NCBI RefSeq assembly: GCF_024158145.1
Contig: NZ_JAMYXM010000001.1
Span: forward strand, 248,001-312,000
Source of the DNA: Notoacmeibacter sp. MSK16QG-6
GTDB lineage: Bacteria > Pseudomonadota > Alphaproteobacteria > Rhizobiales > Rhizobiaceae
Reading direction: 5' to 3'
DNA: 64,000 bases
The translations under genes and the position numbers were made by a program. Within the stretch, counting starts at the first letter, position 1; each line of letters begins with the position of its first letter. Below are positions 9,823 to 19,365 of the stretch, in pieces. The notes below the pieces were generated by a model that was given only the letters and a program-made list of their open reading frames with translations, made no database searches and had not been told where the DNA came from.

Positions 9823-10242
9823 TTAATAATCGTCGCTCTTTTCCGGTGCAACAAGACCCTCGATACCGGCGAGAAGCTCTTCCTCGTTCATCCGGTCGAA
9901 TGTGGCCGGCTCATCGACCTCATCGCGGCTCACATCAGGCCCAGCTTCCTGGTCAGCCATCTCACGCGCCGGCTCGATCAGCGAATCGGACGCGGCATGC
10001 TCATGTTCATCCACTTCGACATGCTTCTGCAGCGAATGGATCATGTCCTCACGCAGATCTTCGGGCGACAGCGTCTCGTCGGCGATCTCGCGTAGCGATA
10101 CAACCGCGTTCTTATCGTTGTCGCGGTCGACGGTAATCGGCGCACCCTGGCTGATCAGCCGAGCGCGATGGGCCGACAAAAGAACGAGGTCGAACCTGTT
10201 GGAGACCTTGTCAATGCAATCTTCGACGGTCACACGGGCCAT
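9823..10242 (-). CDS. rpoZ: RNA polymerase omega subunit
   Basis: A 139-residue omega subunit, which assists assembly and stability of the beta' subunit. The N-terminus [20 protein letters not shown] and the [10 protein letters not shown] motif are the family hallmark. The C-terminal half is a long acidic, probably disordered tail, a feature of alphaproteobacterial omegas and longer than the 91-residue E. coli protein. It stands immediately upstream of rsh, echoing the rpoZ-spoT pairing of other proteobacteria. Confidence 0.95.
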   Translation of the reverse strand: MARVTVEDCIDKVSNRFDLVLLSAHRARLISQGAPITVDRDNDKNAVVSLREIADETLSPEDLREDMIHSLQKHVEVDEHEHAASDSLIEPAREMADQEAGPDVSRDEVDEPATFDRMNEEELLAGIEGLVAPEKSDDY

Positions 10243-10449
10243 GCCGGGTTCCTTTCAGTGACGGTGCCTGTCTGCTGATGAAGCGCTGCCATAGCCGAAC
10301 AGGGCGGCGAACGCAAGGCATTCAGCGTACAGGCAAGGATGGAAGAAGCTATGTGACAAATGCAACGTTTTGTGAAGCGGACCGTTGTTTCTTCATGATT
10401 TTAGATTTTCCGACCGCTTTGGTTTTCGGCCTTTTCAGGACATCTCACA

Positions 10450-11052
10450 ATGTTTGATCAACGAGAAAAAATAGGACTATTTATCGACGGCGCCAATGTG
10501 TACGCCACCAGCAAGGCATTGGGTTTCGATATCGATTACCGCCGTCTGTTGGCGCACTTCAAATCGCTGGGCTACGTGCTTCGCGCCTATTATTACACCG
10601 CTCTTGTCGAGGATCAGGAATACTCCTCGATCCGGCCGTTGATCGACTGGCTCGACTATAATGGCTACACGGTCGTCACCAAGCCGGCCAAGGAATTCAC
10701 CGACTCCATGGGCCGCCGGAAGATCAAGGGTAATATGGATATCGAGCTGACGATCGACGCGCTCGAACTGGTGCCTTCACTCGATCATTACGTCATTTTT
10801 TCCGGCGACGGCGATTTTCGCAGCTTGGTCGCGGCACTGCAGCGGCAGGGGCGGAAAGTCTCGATCGTATCGACGCTTTCCAGCCAGCCGCCCATGATAG
10901 CCGACGATCTTCGACGGCAGGCCGATCATTTTCTCGATATCGCCGATATGAGAAAGGAAATCGGTCGTGACAGTAGCGGTGATCGACTGCCGCGGCGCTA
11001 TGAGCCGGATGTGGAAGATGAAGAAGCGGAAGATTACGAATACGATGAATGA
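10450..11052 (+). CDS. NYN-domain (LabA/DUF88) protein
   Basis: A 200-residue protein of the NYN family, PIN-like predicted RNases. The acidic residues expected of the active site are present: IDGANVY near residue 14, the Asp/Glu of GNMDIELTIDAL near 100, and SGDGDFRSL near 119. The C-terminus is short, acidic and probably flexible. It diverges from rpoZ across about 200 bases and converges on smpB. The substrate is unknown; nuclease activity is inferred from the family. Confidence 0.88.
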   Translation: MFDQREKIGLFIDGANVYATSKALGFDIDYRRLLAHFKSLGYVLRAYYYTALVEDQEYSSIRPLIDWLDYNGYTVVTKPAKEFTDSMGRRKIKGNMDIELTIDALELVPSLDHYVIFSGDGDFRSLVAALQRQGRKVSIVSTLSSQPPMIADDLRRQADHFLDIADMRKEIGRDSSGDRLPRRYEPDVEDEEAEDYEYDE

Positions 11053-11108
11053 TTGCTGGTGCGGCCAAGCGTCTAGGAACGGAATTTTTTGAGAAGCGCG
11101 TCCGTGTG

Positions 11109-11582
11109 TCAGCCATGCTCTTTCATGAGGCGGCGCTTCTGTCGGTTCCAGTCGCGTTCCTTACTGGTCTCGCGCTTGTCGGCGACATTCTTGCCTTTGG
11201 CGATACCCAATAGCAGCTTGGCGACGCCACGCTCATTGAAATAGAGCTTCAACGGAACGGCGGTCATGCCCTGCCGATCGATCTCCTTGGCAAGGCGCGC
11301 CATTTCCCGCTTATTCAAAAGCAGTTTCCGCAAACGCCGCGGTTCATGGTTGAAGCGGTTGCCCTGGGTGTATTCGGGAATATAGCTGTTTATCAGCCAG
11401 TACTCGCCATTCTCCTCGGAAGCGTAACTTTCGGCAATGTTCGCCTCGCCATTGCGAAGGCTTTTGACCTCCGTGCCGGTGAGCACAAGACCCGCTTCAA
11501 TCGTATCGTCGATGTGATAGTTGAAGCGAGCCTTGCGATTTTCGGCAATCGTCCGGCTGTTTGGATCACTCTTTTTGGCCAT
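11109..11582 (-). CDS. smpB: SsrA-binding protein SmpB
   Basis: A 157-residue tmRNA-binding protein for trans-translation, which rescues stalled ribosomes. It has the [13 protein letters not shown] start, the [14 protein letters not shown] motif, the RNA-binding [11 protein letters not shown] region, and the basic C-terminal tail ([20 protein letters not shown]) that enters the empty mRNA channel. It lies 25 bases downstream of dapA on the same strand, an arrangement common in Rhizobiales. Confidence 0.97.
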   Translation of the reverse strand: MAKKSDPNSRTIAENRKARFNYHIDDTIEAGLVLTGTEVKSLRNGEANIAESYASEENGEYWLINSYIPEYTQGNRFNHEPRRLRKLLLNKREMARLAKEIDRQGMTAVPLKLYFNERGVAKLLLGIAKGKNVADKRETSKERDWNRQKRRLMKEHG

Positions 11583-11607
11583 GCCTTTAAGTCTGCTCGT
11601 CAGGCCG

Positions 11608-12489
11608 TCAGTTCAAGAGGCCGGCATGGCGCATCGCTGCGTCCAGCGTAGAGGCCGTATCCTCATCCACCGGTACAAGCGGAGAGCGGACGACATTCTG
11701 CATACGACCAAGGCGCGACAGGCAGTACTTTGCTCCCGTCGGGTTTGGCTCGATGAATAGCGATTTGTGAAGCGGCATCAGCCGGTCCTGCAATTCAATC
11801 GCTCTATCGCGGTCGCCCGAAAGCGTCGCCTTCTGGAATTCAGCGCAAAGCGCAGGCGCGACATTGGCCGTAACCGAAATGCATCCTACCCCGCCATGAG
11901 CATTGAAACCGAGCGCGGTGGAGTCTTCGCCGGAAAGCTGAATGAAATCTTTTCCGCACGCCGCTCTCTGCTCGCTGACACGATCGACCTTCGCCGTTGC
12001 GTCCTTCACGCCGATGAAATTACTGAAATTCTGAACGAGCCGACCCATGGTCTCCGGCGTCATATCGATGATCGACCGGCCCGGAATGTTGTAAATGACG
12101 ATCGGGATCGACACCGCTTCGGCAATCGCTGCGAAATGTGCGTAAAGACCGCGCTGGTTCGGCTTGTTATAATAGGGGGTGACGACGAGCACGCCGTCGG
12201 CTTTGACGCTTTCCGCGAAACGGGCGAAATCGACTGCTTCGGCGGTGTTGTTAGAACCGGCGCCGGCGATCACAGGCACGCGGCCATCGGCGATCTCGAC
12301 GGTCATCTCGATGACGCGCTTGTGTTCATCATGGGTCAGAGTCGGGCTTTCGCCGCTCGTGCCGACAGGCACCAGACCGTCGCTCCCTTCGGAGATCTGC
12401 CACTCGACAAAATCGCCGAACGCTTTCTCGTCCAGCGCCCCATCCTGTGTGAAGGGGGTGACGAGCGCGGGTAGCGATCCTCTTAGCAT
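11608..12489 (-). CDS. dapA: 4-hydroxy-tetrahydrodipicolinate synthase
   Basis: A 293-residue DapA that condenses pyruvate with aspartate semialdehyde in lysine/diaminopimelate synthesis. It starts [13 protein letters not shown], keeps the pyruvate-binding GTSGESPTL motif, the VIYNIPGRS tyrosine and the Schiff-base lysine in GVKDAT. Three candidate ATG codons lie at 12498, 12495 and 12489. The third is preferred because the GGAG element is nine bases upstream of it and touches the first, and because homologues start there. Confidence 0.95.
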   Translation of the reverse strand: MLRGSLPALVTPFTQDGALDEKAFGDFVEWQISEGSDGLVPVGTSGESPTLTHDEHKRVIEMTVEIADGRVPVIAGAGSNNTAEAVDFARFAESVKADGVLVVTPYYNKPNQRGLYAHFAAIAEAVSIPIVIYNIPGRSIIDMTPETMGRLVQNFSNFIGVKDATAKVDRVSEQRAACGKDFIQLSGEDSTALGFNAHGGVGCISVTANVAPALCAEFQKATLSGDRDRAIELQDRLMPLHKSLFIEPNPTGAKYCLSRLGRMQNVVRSPLVPVDEDTASTLDAAMRHAGLLN

Positions 12490-12758
12490 GATCATCATCT
12501 CCAGATGGTCGAAGGGGCGCGAAGGAACCGCACCCTGTCAGAAGCGGCGCACCATAATTTGCGCGCCTTGGCGCGGCAAGCCTCTGACGGCGTGGAATTG
12601 TCACTGTGTTTCGGGTCAAATTGAACACCAACCGGCAAGGTTTGATTAACCCGGACTTCACTGTCGCACCTTATTGTCATGCGCTAATGTAGGCTGGTTT
12701 ATACGCGCTATCGCGTGAGACCGGCTAAAGTCCCCGGTTCCGCGTTATTGGAGCGACC

Positions 12759-14741
12759 ATGCGTCTGCGTTCTGTTTTTTCCGCCAGCGTTCTACTTTCC
12801 GGCCTCTGTGTCGCTGCGCCCTCCATGCCGCTGGCGCAGGAGACATCCGGCATACCGCCACGGACAGAGCGACCATCCGCATACAATCCAGTGCGGCTTA
12901 AGGCTGGTCTCGATGCGATAACGGCGGATCGGTGGAACGAGGCGCGCGCTATTCGTGACAGCCTTGGCGGACTCGACCGTGAAATCATGATGTGGGCAGT
13001 TGCCTATTACGGCGGAAAGAACATCCCATCCGCTGAAGTCGCCTCCGCCGCGGCCACGCTGCCGGGATGGCCGGGCACCCAGAGGCTGCGTCAAAATTCT
13101 GAAAGAGCGCTGGCGTCGGAAAATCACGCTCCCCGGTCGGTCATTGCCGCTTTCGGCGCGAGCGAACCGGAAACCATCGAAGGCGCGCGAGCCCTCGCCG
13201 CCGCGCAACTGGCGCTGGGCGACCAACGCGCAGCCGCAGCGGCAATTTCGCCTTTGTGGCAAACAACCAAGCTCGATGCCGGAGATGAGATCGACATACT
13301 GCGTCGCTATGGGCAGCTCATCCCCCGCTCCGTTCACTGCGGCAGAATGGAGACCATGCTCTACGAGGACCGTCTTCGCAGCGCGGAACGTGTCTCCGGA
13401 TTGTGCGGACGGCAACGCCTCCAGGCCGCGTTCGCGGCTGTGACCCGAAAGCAAAACGATGCCTGGAGCAGGCTTTCGGCAGTTCCTAAAGGTGAACGAA
13501 GCGACGCTTTCTATTTTGCCAAGGCCCGGTATTTGCGCTGGCAGGGCAAATATAACGAAGCCGCCAAAGCTTTGCTGGAAGCCCCGGAGAAATCCGGACG
13601 GATCGATCCCGAGGCCTGGTGGTTCGAACGGCGTGTTCTGTCGCGCGAACTGCTCGATATCGACCAGCCCGCCCTGGCCTATCGCGTCGTTGCCGAGCAT
13701 GGCGGCGGCCGCGAAGGCACCCGGATCGACGCTTCGTTTCACGCTGGCTGGTACGCCTTGCGCTTCCTTCACGAGCCAAAGCGCGCGGCCGATCATTTCC
13801 GCAATATTCTGTTGCGCGCCGAAGGTCCGATCTCCCGCGCCCGTGGCTATTACTGGCTGGGCCGGGCGATAGAAGCCGCCGGCGGCGACCCACGCGACTA
13901 CTACGCACAGGCAGCGCGCTACGATGTCGCCTTTTATGGCCAGCTCGCCGCCGCCAAGCTTGGCCGAACCCGCCTATCCGTCGATTTTCCAAAACCTAGC
14001 GATGCCGACCGCGCGACCTTTGCGCAGCGCCACGCCGTGCAGGCCATCGAACGATTGGAGGCGGCGGGTCACGAACATCGCGCACGCCAGCTTTACTTCG
14101 ATCTGGCCCGCGAACTCACCAGTCCCGGCGAACTCGCGCTTCTCGCGGTCAAGGCGGAACGCAGCAAAGGCCCCTATCTCGGCCTGAAGGTCGGCAAGAT
14201 CGCTGCCTCGCGCGGCCTCGATATCGGCGCCCTCGCGCATCCCATCGGCGCGATCCCTGCAAAGGCGGAGATTGGCGGCTCAGACAAGGCGCTGGCCTAT
14301 GCGATTGCACGGCAGGAAAGCGAATTCAACGCCGGGGCAGTTTCCCATGTCGGCGCGCGAGGACTGCTGCAACTGATGCCCGGCACCGCCAAGCAGATGG
14401 CTCGGAAAGCCGGCCTTGCCTATAGCTCGGGACGTTTGACAAGCGATCCTGCCTACAACGCCATTCTCGGCACGCATTATCTCGGAGAACAGCTCAACCG
14501 GTTCGATGGCTCGATGATCCTGACCTTTGCTGGGTATAATGCCGGACCGCGACGGGCCTCCGAATGGGTACAGCGCTATGGCGATCCCCGCGGTAAAAGC
14601 GTCGAGGCCGCTGTCGATTGGGTCGAGCGGATCCCCTATACCGAGACGCGCAACTACGTGCAGCGTGTGATGGAAAACTATCAGGTTTATCGTATGAGGC
14701 TGACCGGTTCGGTGAACCCGGCCGCCGACCTGACCCGCTAG
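12759..14741 (+). CDS. Soluble lytic murein transglycosylase (Slt70-like)
   Basis: A 660-residue periplasmic lytic transglycosylase that cleaves peptidoglycan glycan strands to 1,6-anhydromuropeptides. A signal peptide covers about residues 1-27 (cleavage near PLAQE). A long superhelical U-shaped domain of alpha repeats spans about 40-490. The C-terminal catalytic SLT domain has the catalytic glutamate in AIARQESEFN (about residue 520), then GLLQLMPGTA and LTFAGYNAGP. The gene follows dapA divergently across about 270 bases. Confidence 0.94.
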   Translation: MRLRSVFSASVLLSGLCVAAPSMPLAQETSGIPPRTERPSAYNPVRLKAGLDAITADRWNEARAIRDSLGGLDREIMMWAVAYYGGKNIPSAEVASAAATLPGWPGTQRLRQNSERALASENHAPRSVIAAFGASEPETIEGARALAAAQLALGDQRAAAAAISPLWQTTKLDAGDEIDILRRYGQLIPRSVHCGRMETMLYEDRLRSAERVSGLCGRQRLQAAFAAVTRKQNDAWSRLSAVPKGERSDAFYFAKARYLRWQGKYNEAAKALLEAPEKSGRIDPEAWWFERRVLSRELLDIDQPALAYRVVAEHGGGREGTRIDASFHAGWYALRFLHEPKRAADHFRNILLRAEGPISRARGYYWLGRAIEAAGGDPRDYYAQAARYDVAFYGQLAAAKLGRTRLSVDFPKPSDADRATFAQRHAVQAIERLEAAGHEHRARQLYFDLARELTSPGELALLAVKAERSKGPYLGLKVGKIAASRGLDIGALAHPIGAIPAKAEIGGSDKALAYAIARQESEFNAGAVSHVGARGLLQLMPGTAKQMARKAGLAYSSGRLTSDPAYNAILGTHYLGEQLNRFDGSMILTFAGYNAGPRRASEWVQRYGDPRGKSVEAAVDWVERIPYTETRNYVQRVMENYQVYRMRLTGSVNPAADLTR

Positions 14742-14803
14742 CGCTGGCAAGTTTCGACCCATCGCCTATCCTTTCGCATGAGGAATCATGAGGGATAGCG
14801 GCA

Positions 14804-15727
14804 ATGATCGATGAAGAGGCTCTTGGCGATGAAGGAGAAATCCGCCGTTTCAGCGCGCCCGATGGCACCAATATTGCCGTTCGCGTGTTTGGCGAGCCGA
14901 TGCCGGGCCGTCTGCCGATTGTCTGCCTGCCGGGCCTGACGCGCAACAGCCGCGATTTTACCGCGCTTGCCAAGAAGCTTGTCGCAACCAACAGGGGCCG
15001 GCAGGTTTTCGCCTTCGATTTTCGTGGACGCGGGCTCTCACAGCACAGCGAAAAATGGGAAGATTACAACATAATTGTCGAGGCCGGCGATGTGCTGGCC
15101 GGGATGACGGCGCTCGGCCTTCCTGAAGCGCTTTTTATCGGTACGTCGCGCGGTGGAATGGTGATGCATTTTCTGGCCGCCATGCGACCGACCGTCATGG
15201 CGGCAGGCATTCTCAACGATATCGGGCCAGTTATCGGCGCGGCGGGCCTTGCTCATATAAAAACTTATCTGTCGCGGGCGGGTAACGCTGTTCATGAGGA
15301 CGCCATCCTGCCTGGTATGCGCAAAGCCCTTGGGGATGGGTTTTCCGGTGTGTCAGATGAGGACTTCAAGCGGTTCGGTCTCGCTGGCATGCGGCGAACC
15401 GAAGACGCAAAGCTGACTTCCGATTTCGACCTCGACCTGCTCAAAACCCTGCAATCATGGGAGCCCGGTCAGCCATTGCCGCCAATGTGGGATCAGTTCG
15501 AGGGTCTCGCGGCGATGCCGCTTATGGTTGTTCGCGGCGAAAACTCCGAATTGCTGGACGCACAGACAGTGGAGCAGATGCAGGCTGCCGATCCCGATCT
15601 CATTGCTATTACTGTGCCAGGGCAAGGCCATCCGGTCTTGCTGGAGACGGGCGACCTACCCCGGCGCATCGCCACGTTTTTCAACGATGCGGAGGCCCGG
15701 CATCACGAGGCGGTCGGAACGAACTAG
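14804..15727 (+). CDS. Alpha/beta-fold hydrolase
   Basis: A 307-residue cytoplasmic alpha/beta hydrolase. The nucleophile elbow is GTSRGG (about residue 117), the oxyanion-side strand is FAFDFRGRGLS, an acidic residue follows RGENSELLD, and the catalytic histidine is in GQGHPVLL near the C-terminus. No signal peptide is seen. The gene is 62 bases after slt and may be co-transcribed. Substrate is unknown; haloperoxidase- or esterase-type activities are possible. Confidence 0.88.
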   Translation: MIDEEALGDEGEIRRFSAPDGTNIAVRVFGEPMPGRLPIVCLPGLTRNSRDFTALAKKLVATNRGRQVFAFDFRGRGLSQHSEKWEDYNIIVEAGDVLAGMTALGLPEALFIGTSRGGMVMHFLAAMRPTVMAAGILNDIGPVIGAAGLAHIKTYLSRAGNAVHEDAILPGMRKALGDGFSGVSDEDFKRFGLAGMRRTEDAKLTSDFDLDLLKTLQSWEPGQPLPPMWDQFEGLAAMPLMVVRGENSELLDAQTVEQMQAADPDLIAITVPGQGHPVLLETGDLPRRIATFFNDAEARHHEAVGTN

Positions 15728-15768
15728 CGGCCGACCCCGCGCGCCGGACATGCTGTCTCTGCCATCTC

Positions 15769-17610
15769 TTAGTTTTGTGCGGTCTGCTCTTCTACCAATT
15801 GACGCGCCAGTTCGATCCAGTTTTCCCGCTCGACACGGCCGGGGAAGAATAGCTGTTCGCCGAACCAGGTTGCCTCCTCCGGCCCCCAGGCCGCGATCTG
15901 CGCGTAACGCGTGACGCCCAGTTCGTGCAGCCGCTGCTCGGTCGCAGGGCCAACGCCCTTGATACGGCTGAGGTCGTCTCCCGCCTGACGATCTTCAGTC
16001 CCCGCTGGCGGGCTTTCCGGCACCGGCTGATCCAGCAGGTCTATGGGTTGAGGTTCCTCGGGCGACACCCGAGGATCGTCAGGAGACGGGGCCGGTGTTC
16101 CGCGCCCCTTCAAAATGGGCTCGAAATCGCTCTCAATAACAGAAGGCTCTTCATCCTCAGCCGGACCCGGCGCGAGAATAGCGGTCGATGTGCCGACTTC
16201 ATCGGCGGAAGCCAAAGCCTCATCATCCGCCGCCACCTGCTGCATTTCACTTTCTTCAAGCTCAGGGATGACGGACTCTTCATTGGCCGGTTCTGACTGA
16301 GACGCAAGCTCATCGGCCGCTTCCGCGAGATGGTCCGGACGGTCGCCATTGTCCATGCCGATCGCGAAGGCTGTTTCGTCGACATCGGAACCGTCAGCGT
16401 CGAAATCTTCAAGGATATCTCTCGTCGCTGTCGAACTTTCGCGCCCGCTCAGCGCATCGGCTGCCACGGCGGACGGTAGCGGCAAGGCCACGGCCGGACC
16501 CCACAATCGTCCGCTTGGTACTTCAGCGTCCATATCAATGATTGGATCGTTGGAATTCTGGTCTGTCACAGTCTCATCCAATGTCTCGGGCGGGATTGCC
16601 GGGATGCCCCAGCGCGTTCTTGCAAGAGCGCTCAAATCACCAATCGGCCGGAAGGGCCGGACGCTTTCGCCTTGGGTCTCGCTCCCGCTTTTTCTCGTCG
16701 GCTGCCAGCCCTCGGCCCCCCGGGCCGCGGCAAGTGCAGCAGAATCGAAACCATAGATGTCGCTCGGCTCGCCAGGTTCAACTTCCCGCGACTGAATTTT
16801 CAGGCGCACCGTCTCGTCCGTTAACGAGGGCGGAAAAGGAGGGCGAACCTTGCCCTCCGTAGCCGCGCGCACGCGCCAGAGAGCCGCAGTCAGGGCGGCC
16901 GGATCGATCTTTTCGCGCCCGTCTGCTTCATCACCGCTGCCTGACGTGTCAGATCCCGACAATGTGCTGCCCGTCAGCTCGGCCTCACTGTGAGAAAGGG
17001 TTTCTGCCGGTTCGCTCGGATCGATGTCCGCGGAAACGGCCGCGCCGAGAACGGTTTTCGCAATCGCTTGATCGAGCGGGCGGAAGACAGGGTCAGCTTC
17101 GACCGAGGGGGCGTAGTCACCAAATCCCGTCTTTTGAGCCTTCCAGTCAGAGGACGAATGAATTTCCGCCGCACCGTCCCTTGTTGGCCATGGCTCGTCC
17201 GAGCGCGGCGCCTCCGCCGATACGCCTCGCAAACCCCAGCGCTCGTCTGTATGGACCGGCGGCAATTGTGGCCCGGCGCTAAGTCCCGCTCCAGCCATTG
17301 CCGATGCACTGGCCGAACGCGCCATTTCTTCTAGCTCGCCTTGCGTCGCGCTTCGACGCTTGGCGAGTGTTATTGGCGTCCGCCGGGACGCTTCCGCCGT
17401 CTCGACGTCAGAAATTTTATGAGTCGAGCGACTCCTGGAGTGATCGGCGGCGACAGTTTGTTTGGGTGTCGACGAAATCTCAGTTTGTCGCCGTGGTGAC
17501 CTTCTGAACAAACCGAAGAAGCGACGCAAAAGCCATCCGGCCGCGATGCCGATCACGACAGCCCATACAAACAGGATCAAAGCCTGTAGAAATGGCAGGC
17601 TGACGCTCAT
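15769..17610 (-). CDS. Acidic membrane-anchored protein with C-terminal helix-hairpin-helix
   Basis: A 613-residue protein. One hydrophobic segment spans about residues 7-28 (ALILFVWAVVIGIAAGWLL), followed by a basic patch. A long acidic, Ser/Pro-rich, low-complexity middle (about 40-540) follows. The compact C-terminal 65 residues contain the helix-hairpin-helix signature RIKGVGPATEQRLHELGV and a WGPEEATWFGEQL segment. That C-terminal unit resembles the predicted flap-endonuclease-like HhH family (COG3743 type). The start at 17610 overlaps the stop of the small upstream gene by ATGA. The function is unknown; the middle looks disordered and is probably a spacer. Confidence 0.72.
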   Translation of the reverse strand: MSVSLPFLQALILFVWAVVIGIAAGWLLRRFFGLFRRSPRRQTEISSTPKQTVAADHSRSRSTHKISDVETAEASRRTPITLAKRRSATQGELEEMARSASASAMAGAGLSAGPQLPPVHTDERWGLRGVSAEAPRSDEPWPTRDGAAEIHSSSDWKAQKTGFGDYAPSVEADPVFRPLDQAIAKTVLGAAVSADIDPSEPAETLSHSEAELTGSTLSGSDTSGSGDEADGREKIDPAALTAALWRVRAATEGKVRPPFPPSLTDETVRLKIQSREVEPGEPSDIYGFDSAALAAARGAEGWQPTRKSGSETQGESVRPFRPIGDLSALARTRWGIPAIPPETLDETVTDQNSNDPIIDMDAEVPSGRLWGPAVALPLPSAVAADALSGRESSTATRDILEDFDADGSDVDETAFAIGMDNGDRPDHLAEAADELASQSEPANEESVIPELEESEMQQVAADDEALASADEVGTSTAILAPGPAEDEEPSVIESDFEPILKGRGTPAPSPDDPRVSPEEPQPIDLLDQPVPESPPAGTEDRQAGDDLSRIKGVGPATEQRLHELGVTRYAQIAAWGPEEATWFGEQLFFPGRVERENWIELARQLVEEQTAQN

Positions 17611-17801
17611 TGCGCCCTGCCCCGCGCGCCGAGTTTCCACCCAATGACCGCCGCCAAAAGAAAAACGATCAGGAGAAGCCACCAGGTTTGTTCGACCAAC
17701 CCTGCGACCGGCGCAGGCAAAAACTGGCTTGCACGCTCTGTGATCATCCGACCGACAGCACCGAGCCGATCCGGCCAATACTCACCCGATATTCCCTCCA
17801 T
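17607..17801 (-). CDS. Small single-helix membrane protein
   Basis: A 64-residue protein with one hydrophobic helix near residues 40-57 (TWWLLLIVFLLAAVIGWKL) and a short basic end. It overlaps the start of the acidic HhH protein by four bases (ATGA), so the two are probably co-translated and may be partners at the membrane. No family is recognised. The coupling and sensible membrane topology support it being real. Confidence 0.6.
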   Translation of the reverse strand: MEGISGEYWPDRLGAVGRMITERASQFLPAPVAGLVEQTWWLLLIVFLLAAVIGWKLGARGRAQ

Positions 17802-17908
17802 CGGGCCTTCTCCCTGTGTCCTGACATTTGGGCGCAGGGAAGGTTCTTCGTTCGGCGGTCAGAATGCAAGTCCGATGCGTTCGTCACCGCCAAATCGGGG
17901 CGTCGATC

Positions 17909-18292
17909 CTAGCTTGCCGCGCGTTCCGGCTCGGCAATTTCACGCGCAAACCGTTCGAGCAGAACAGGCCAGTCGCAAGGCTTTTGCCAGACAGTCACGC
18001 CAGACAGCGAGCCCGTGGTGACGTCGTCGGCCATGCCGCCTGTGCAGAAGACGAAGGGCGTTCCTCTCTCACGAAGCGCCTGTCCGATCCCGACGCTCGT
18101 GCCATCGGAAAGTTTATGGTCCAGGATCGCAGCATCGAAGTTCAAAGTCTTCAAAGCTTTTTCGGCGGCGGAAACAGAGCGCAGATCGGCCACGACTTCG
18201 CCGCCGAGATGCTCGATCTCCGATGCGATGTCGAGCGCGATCAGAGGTTCATCCTCCAACACGAGAAATCGCTTTCCATAAAACATCGCCAT
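17909..18292 (-). CDS. Single-domain response regulator receiver
   Basis: A 127-residue CheY-like receiver without an output domain. It shows the acidic pair in LVLEDEPLIA (about residues 10-19), the phospho-acceptor aspartate in AAILDHKLSDG (about 56), the conserved Thr/Ser position at FCTGG and the lysine in VWQKPCD (about 105). Such stand-alone receivers are common in Rhizobiales as phosphorelay intermediates. Its partner kinase is not in the window. A Crp/Fnr gene lies upstream on the same strand. Confidence 0.87.
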   Translation of the reverse strand: MAMFYGKRFLVLEDEPLIALDIASEIEHLGGEVVADLRSVSAAEKALKTLNFDAAILDHKLSDGTSVGIGQALRERGTPFVFCTGGMADDVTTGSLSGVTVWQKPCDWPVLLERFAREIAEPERAAS

Positions 18293-18412
18293 AGCCCGCC
18301 ACCCTTATACGGCCCGCAGCCGCATCATCTCATATTCCGTAGAGCGCCCGACATGACGGGGCTATAAACAGAATTGAAATTTCGCATTATAAAATATCAA
18401 GATACGCTAAAG

Positions 18413-19153
18413 CTAATATTTTGGAAACCAGCTCGTGTCGAGCGCGCGATGGTAGTTTTCGTAGTCGACAATCCGCTCCATCGCCGCCTCGTTCAAAATC
18501 TCCAGCCTGTAGCCATCCGTCCGGGCAATAAGACCCTCACGCTCGAGGCGGATAAGCGTTTTAGAGACGTGGACGTTCGTCAGGCCAACATAGTCGCCGA
18601 TCTCGGTCTGCGAAAGCGGAATGGTCAGCGGCCATTGAATATCTGCGTCGGTCAAACGAATCTGGTTGATCATATCGAGCAGCATCTGGATCAGGCGTTC
18701 GCGCGCATCCATCCGTCCAATGGCGCGCAGTCGACTGACCATGATCTCCTGATCCCTGCACGACATGGCAAAGAGAATGGCTGCAAGACGTTCGGCTTTG
18801 CTGAAGACGATCTGAAGCGCTTCCGGCAGAAATGGACATAGGACGACTGTGCTCGCGCTACGTACGCTGCAGGCGACCGTTGCCGATGGAAGGCTCTCGA
18901 AGCCGATCAGATCGCCCGGCATGTGCAGCTTTACGATCTGCCGCCGTCCGTCGCGCGTATCGACGTAAGAGTAAGCCCACCCCTCCTTGACGATGTAGAG
19001 ATTCTTCAATGGTTCGCCGTTGGCGACGATTTCATGATGGCGCGGGAATGTCTGCTCCTCACGCTCCAGCAATGCCAGATGCGCAAGGTCGCGTTCGGTC
19101 AAATGAACATAATTGGACAGTTTGGCCGCAAGACAGCCCATCGATTCGTGCAT
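18413..19153 (-). CDS. Crp/Fnr-family transcriptional regulator
   Basis: A 246-residue regulator with an N-terminal cyclic-nucleotide-binding-like fold (LYIVKEGWAYSYV, LHMPGDLIGFESL) and a C-terminal winged helix (LSQTEIGDYVGLTNVHVSKTL, about residues 180-200). The [4Fe-4S] cysteine cluster of true FNR is absent, so oxygen sensing through a cluster is unlikely. It resembles the short Crp/Fnr proteins abundant in Rhizobiales. The ATG at 19153 is preferred: a GGGGG element lies just upstream. A GTG six bases earlier and an ATG at 19141 are alternatives. Confidence 0.87.
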   Translation of the reverse strand: MHESMGCLAAKLSNYVHLTERDLAHLALLEREEQTFPRHHEIVANGEPLKNLYIVKEGWAYSYVDTRDGRRQIVKLHMPGDLIGFESLPSATVACSVRSASTVVLCPFLPEALQIVFSKAERLAAILFAMSCRDQEIMVSRLRAIGRMDARERLIQMLLDMINQIRLTDADIQWPLTIPLSQTEIGDYVGLTNVHVSKTLIRLEREGLIARTDGYRLEILNEAAMERIVDYENYHRALDTSWFPKY

Positions 19154-19365
19154 CCACACCCCCGCTACATGCTGTGACTAGTCGCCAAGCGGCCCATCCG
19201 ACCTTAAACAGGATTTAAGGCATTGCCGGTTTCACACATTTTCAAGTGGTTTCGAATGGCCCACCGACTTCAAAAAGGTGAAACCGGCTACACTTGGAGC
19301 CAAGCAATCGGGGCCTATAGTTTAGAACGCGATCGAAATGGACAGTTAAGTGGAGGCAAGAACGC

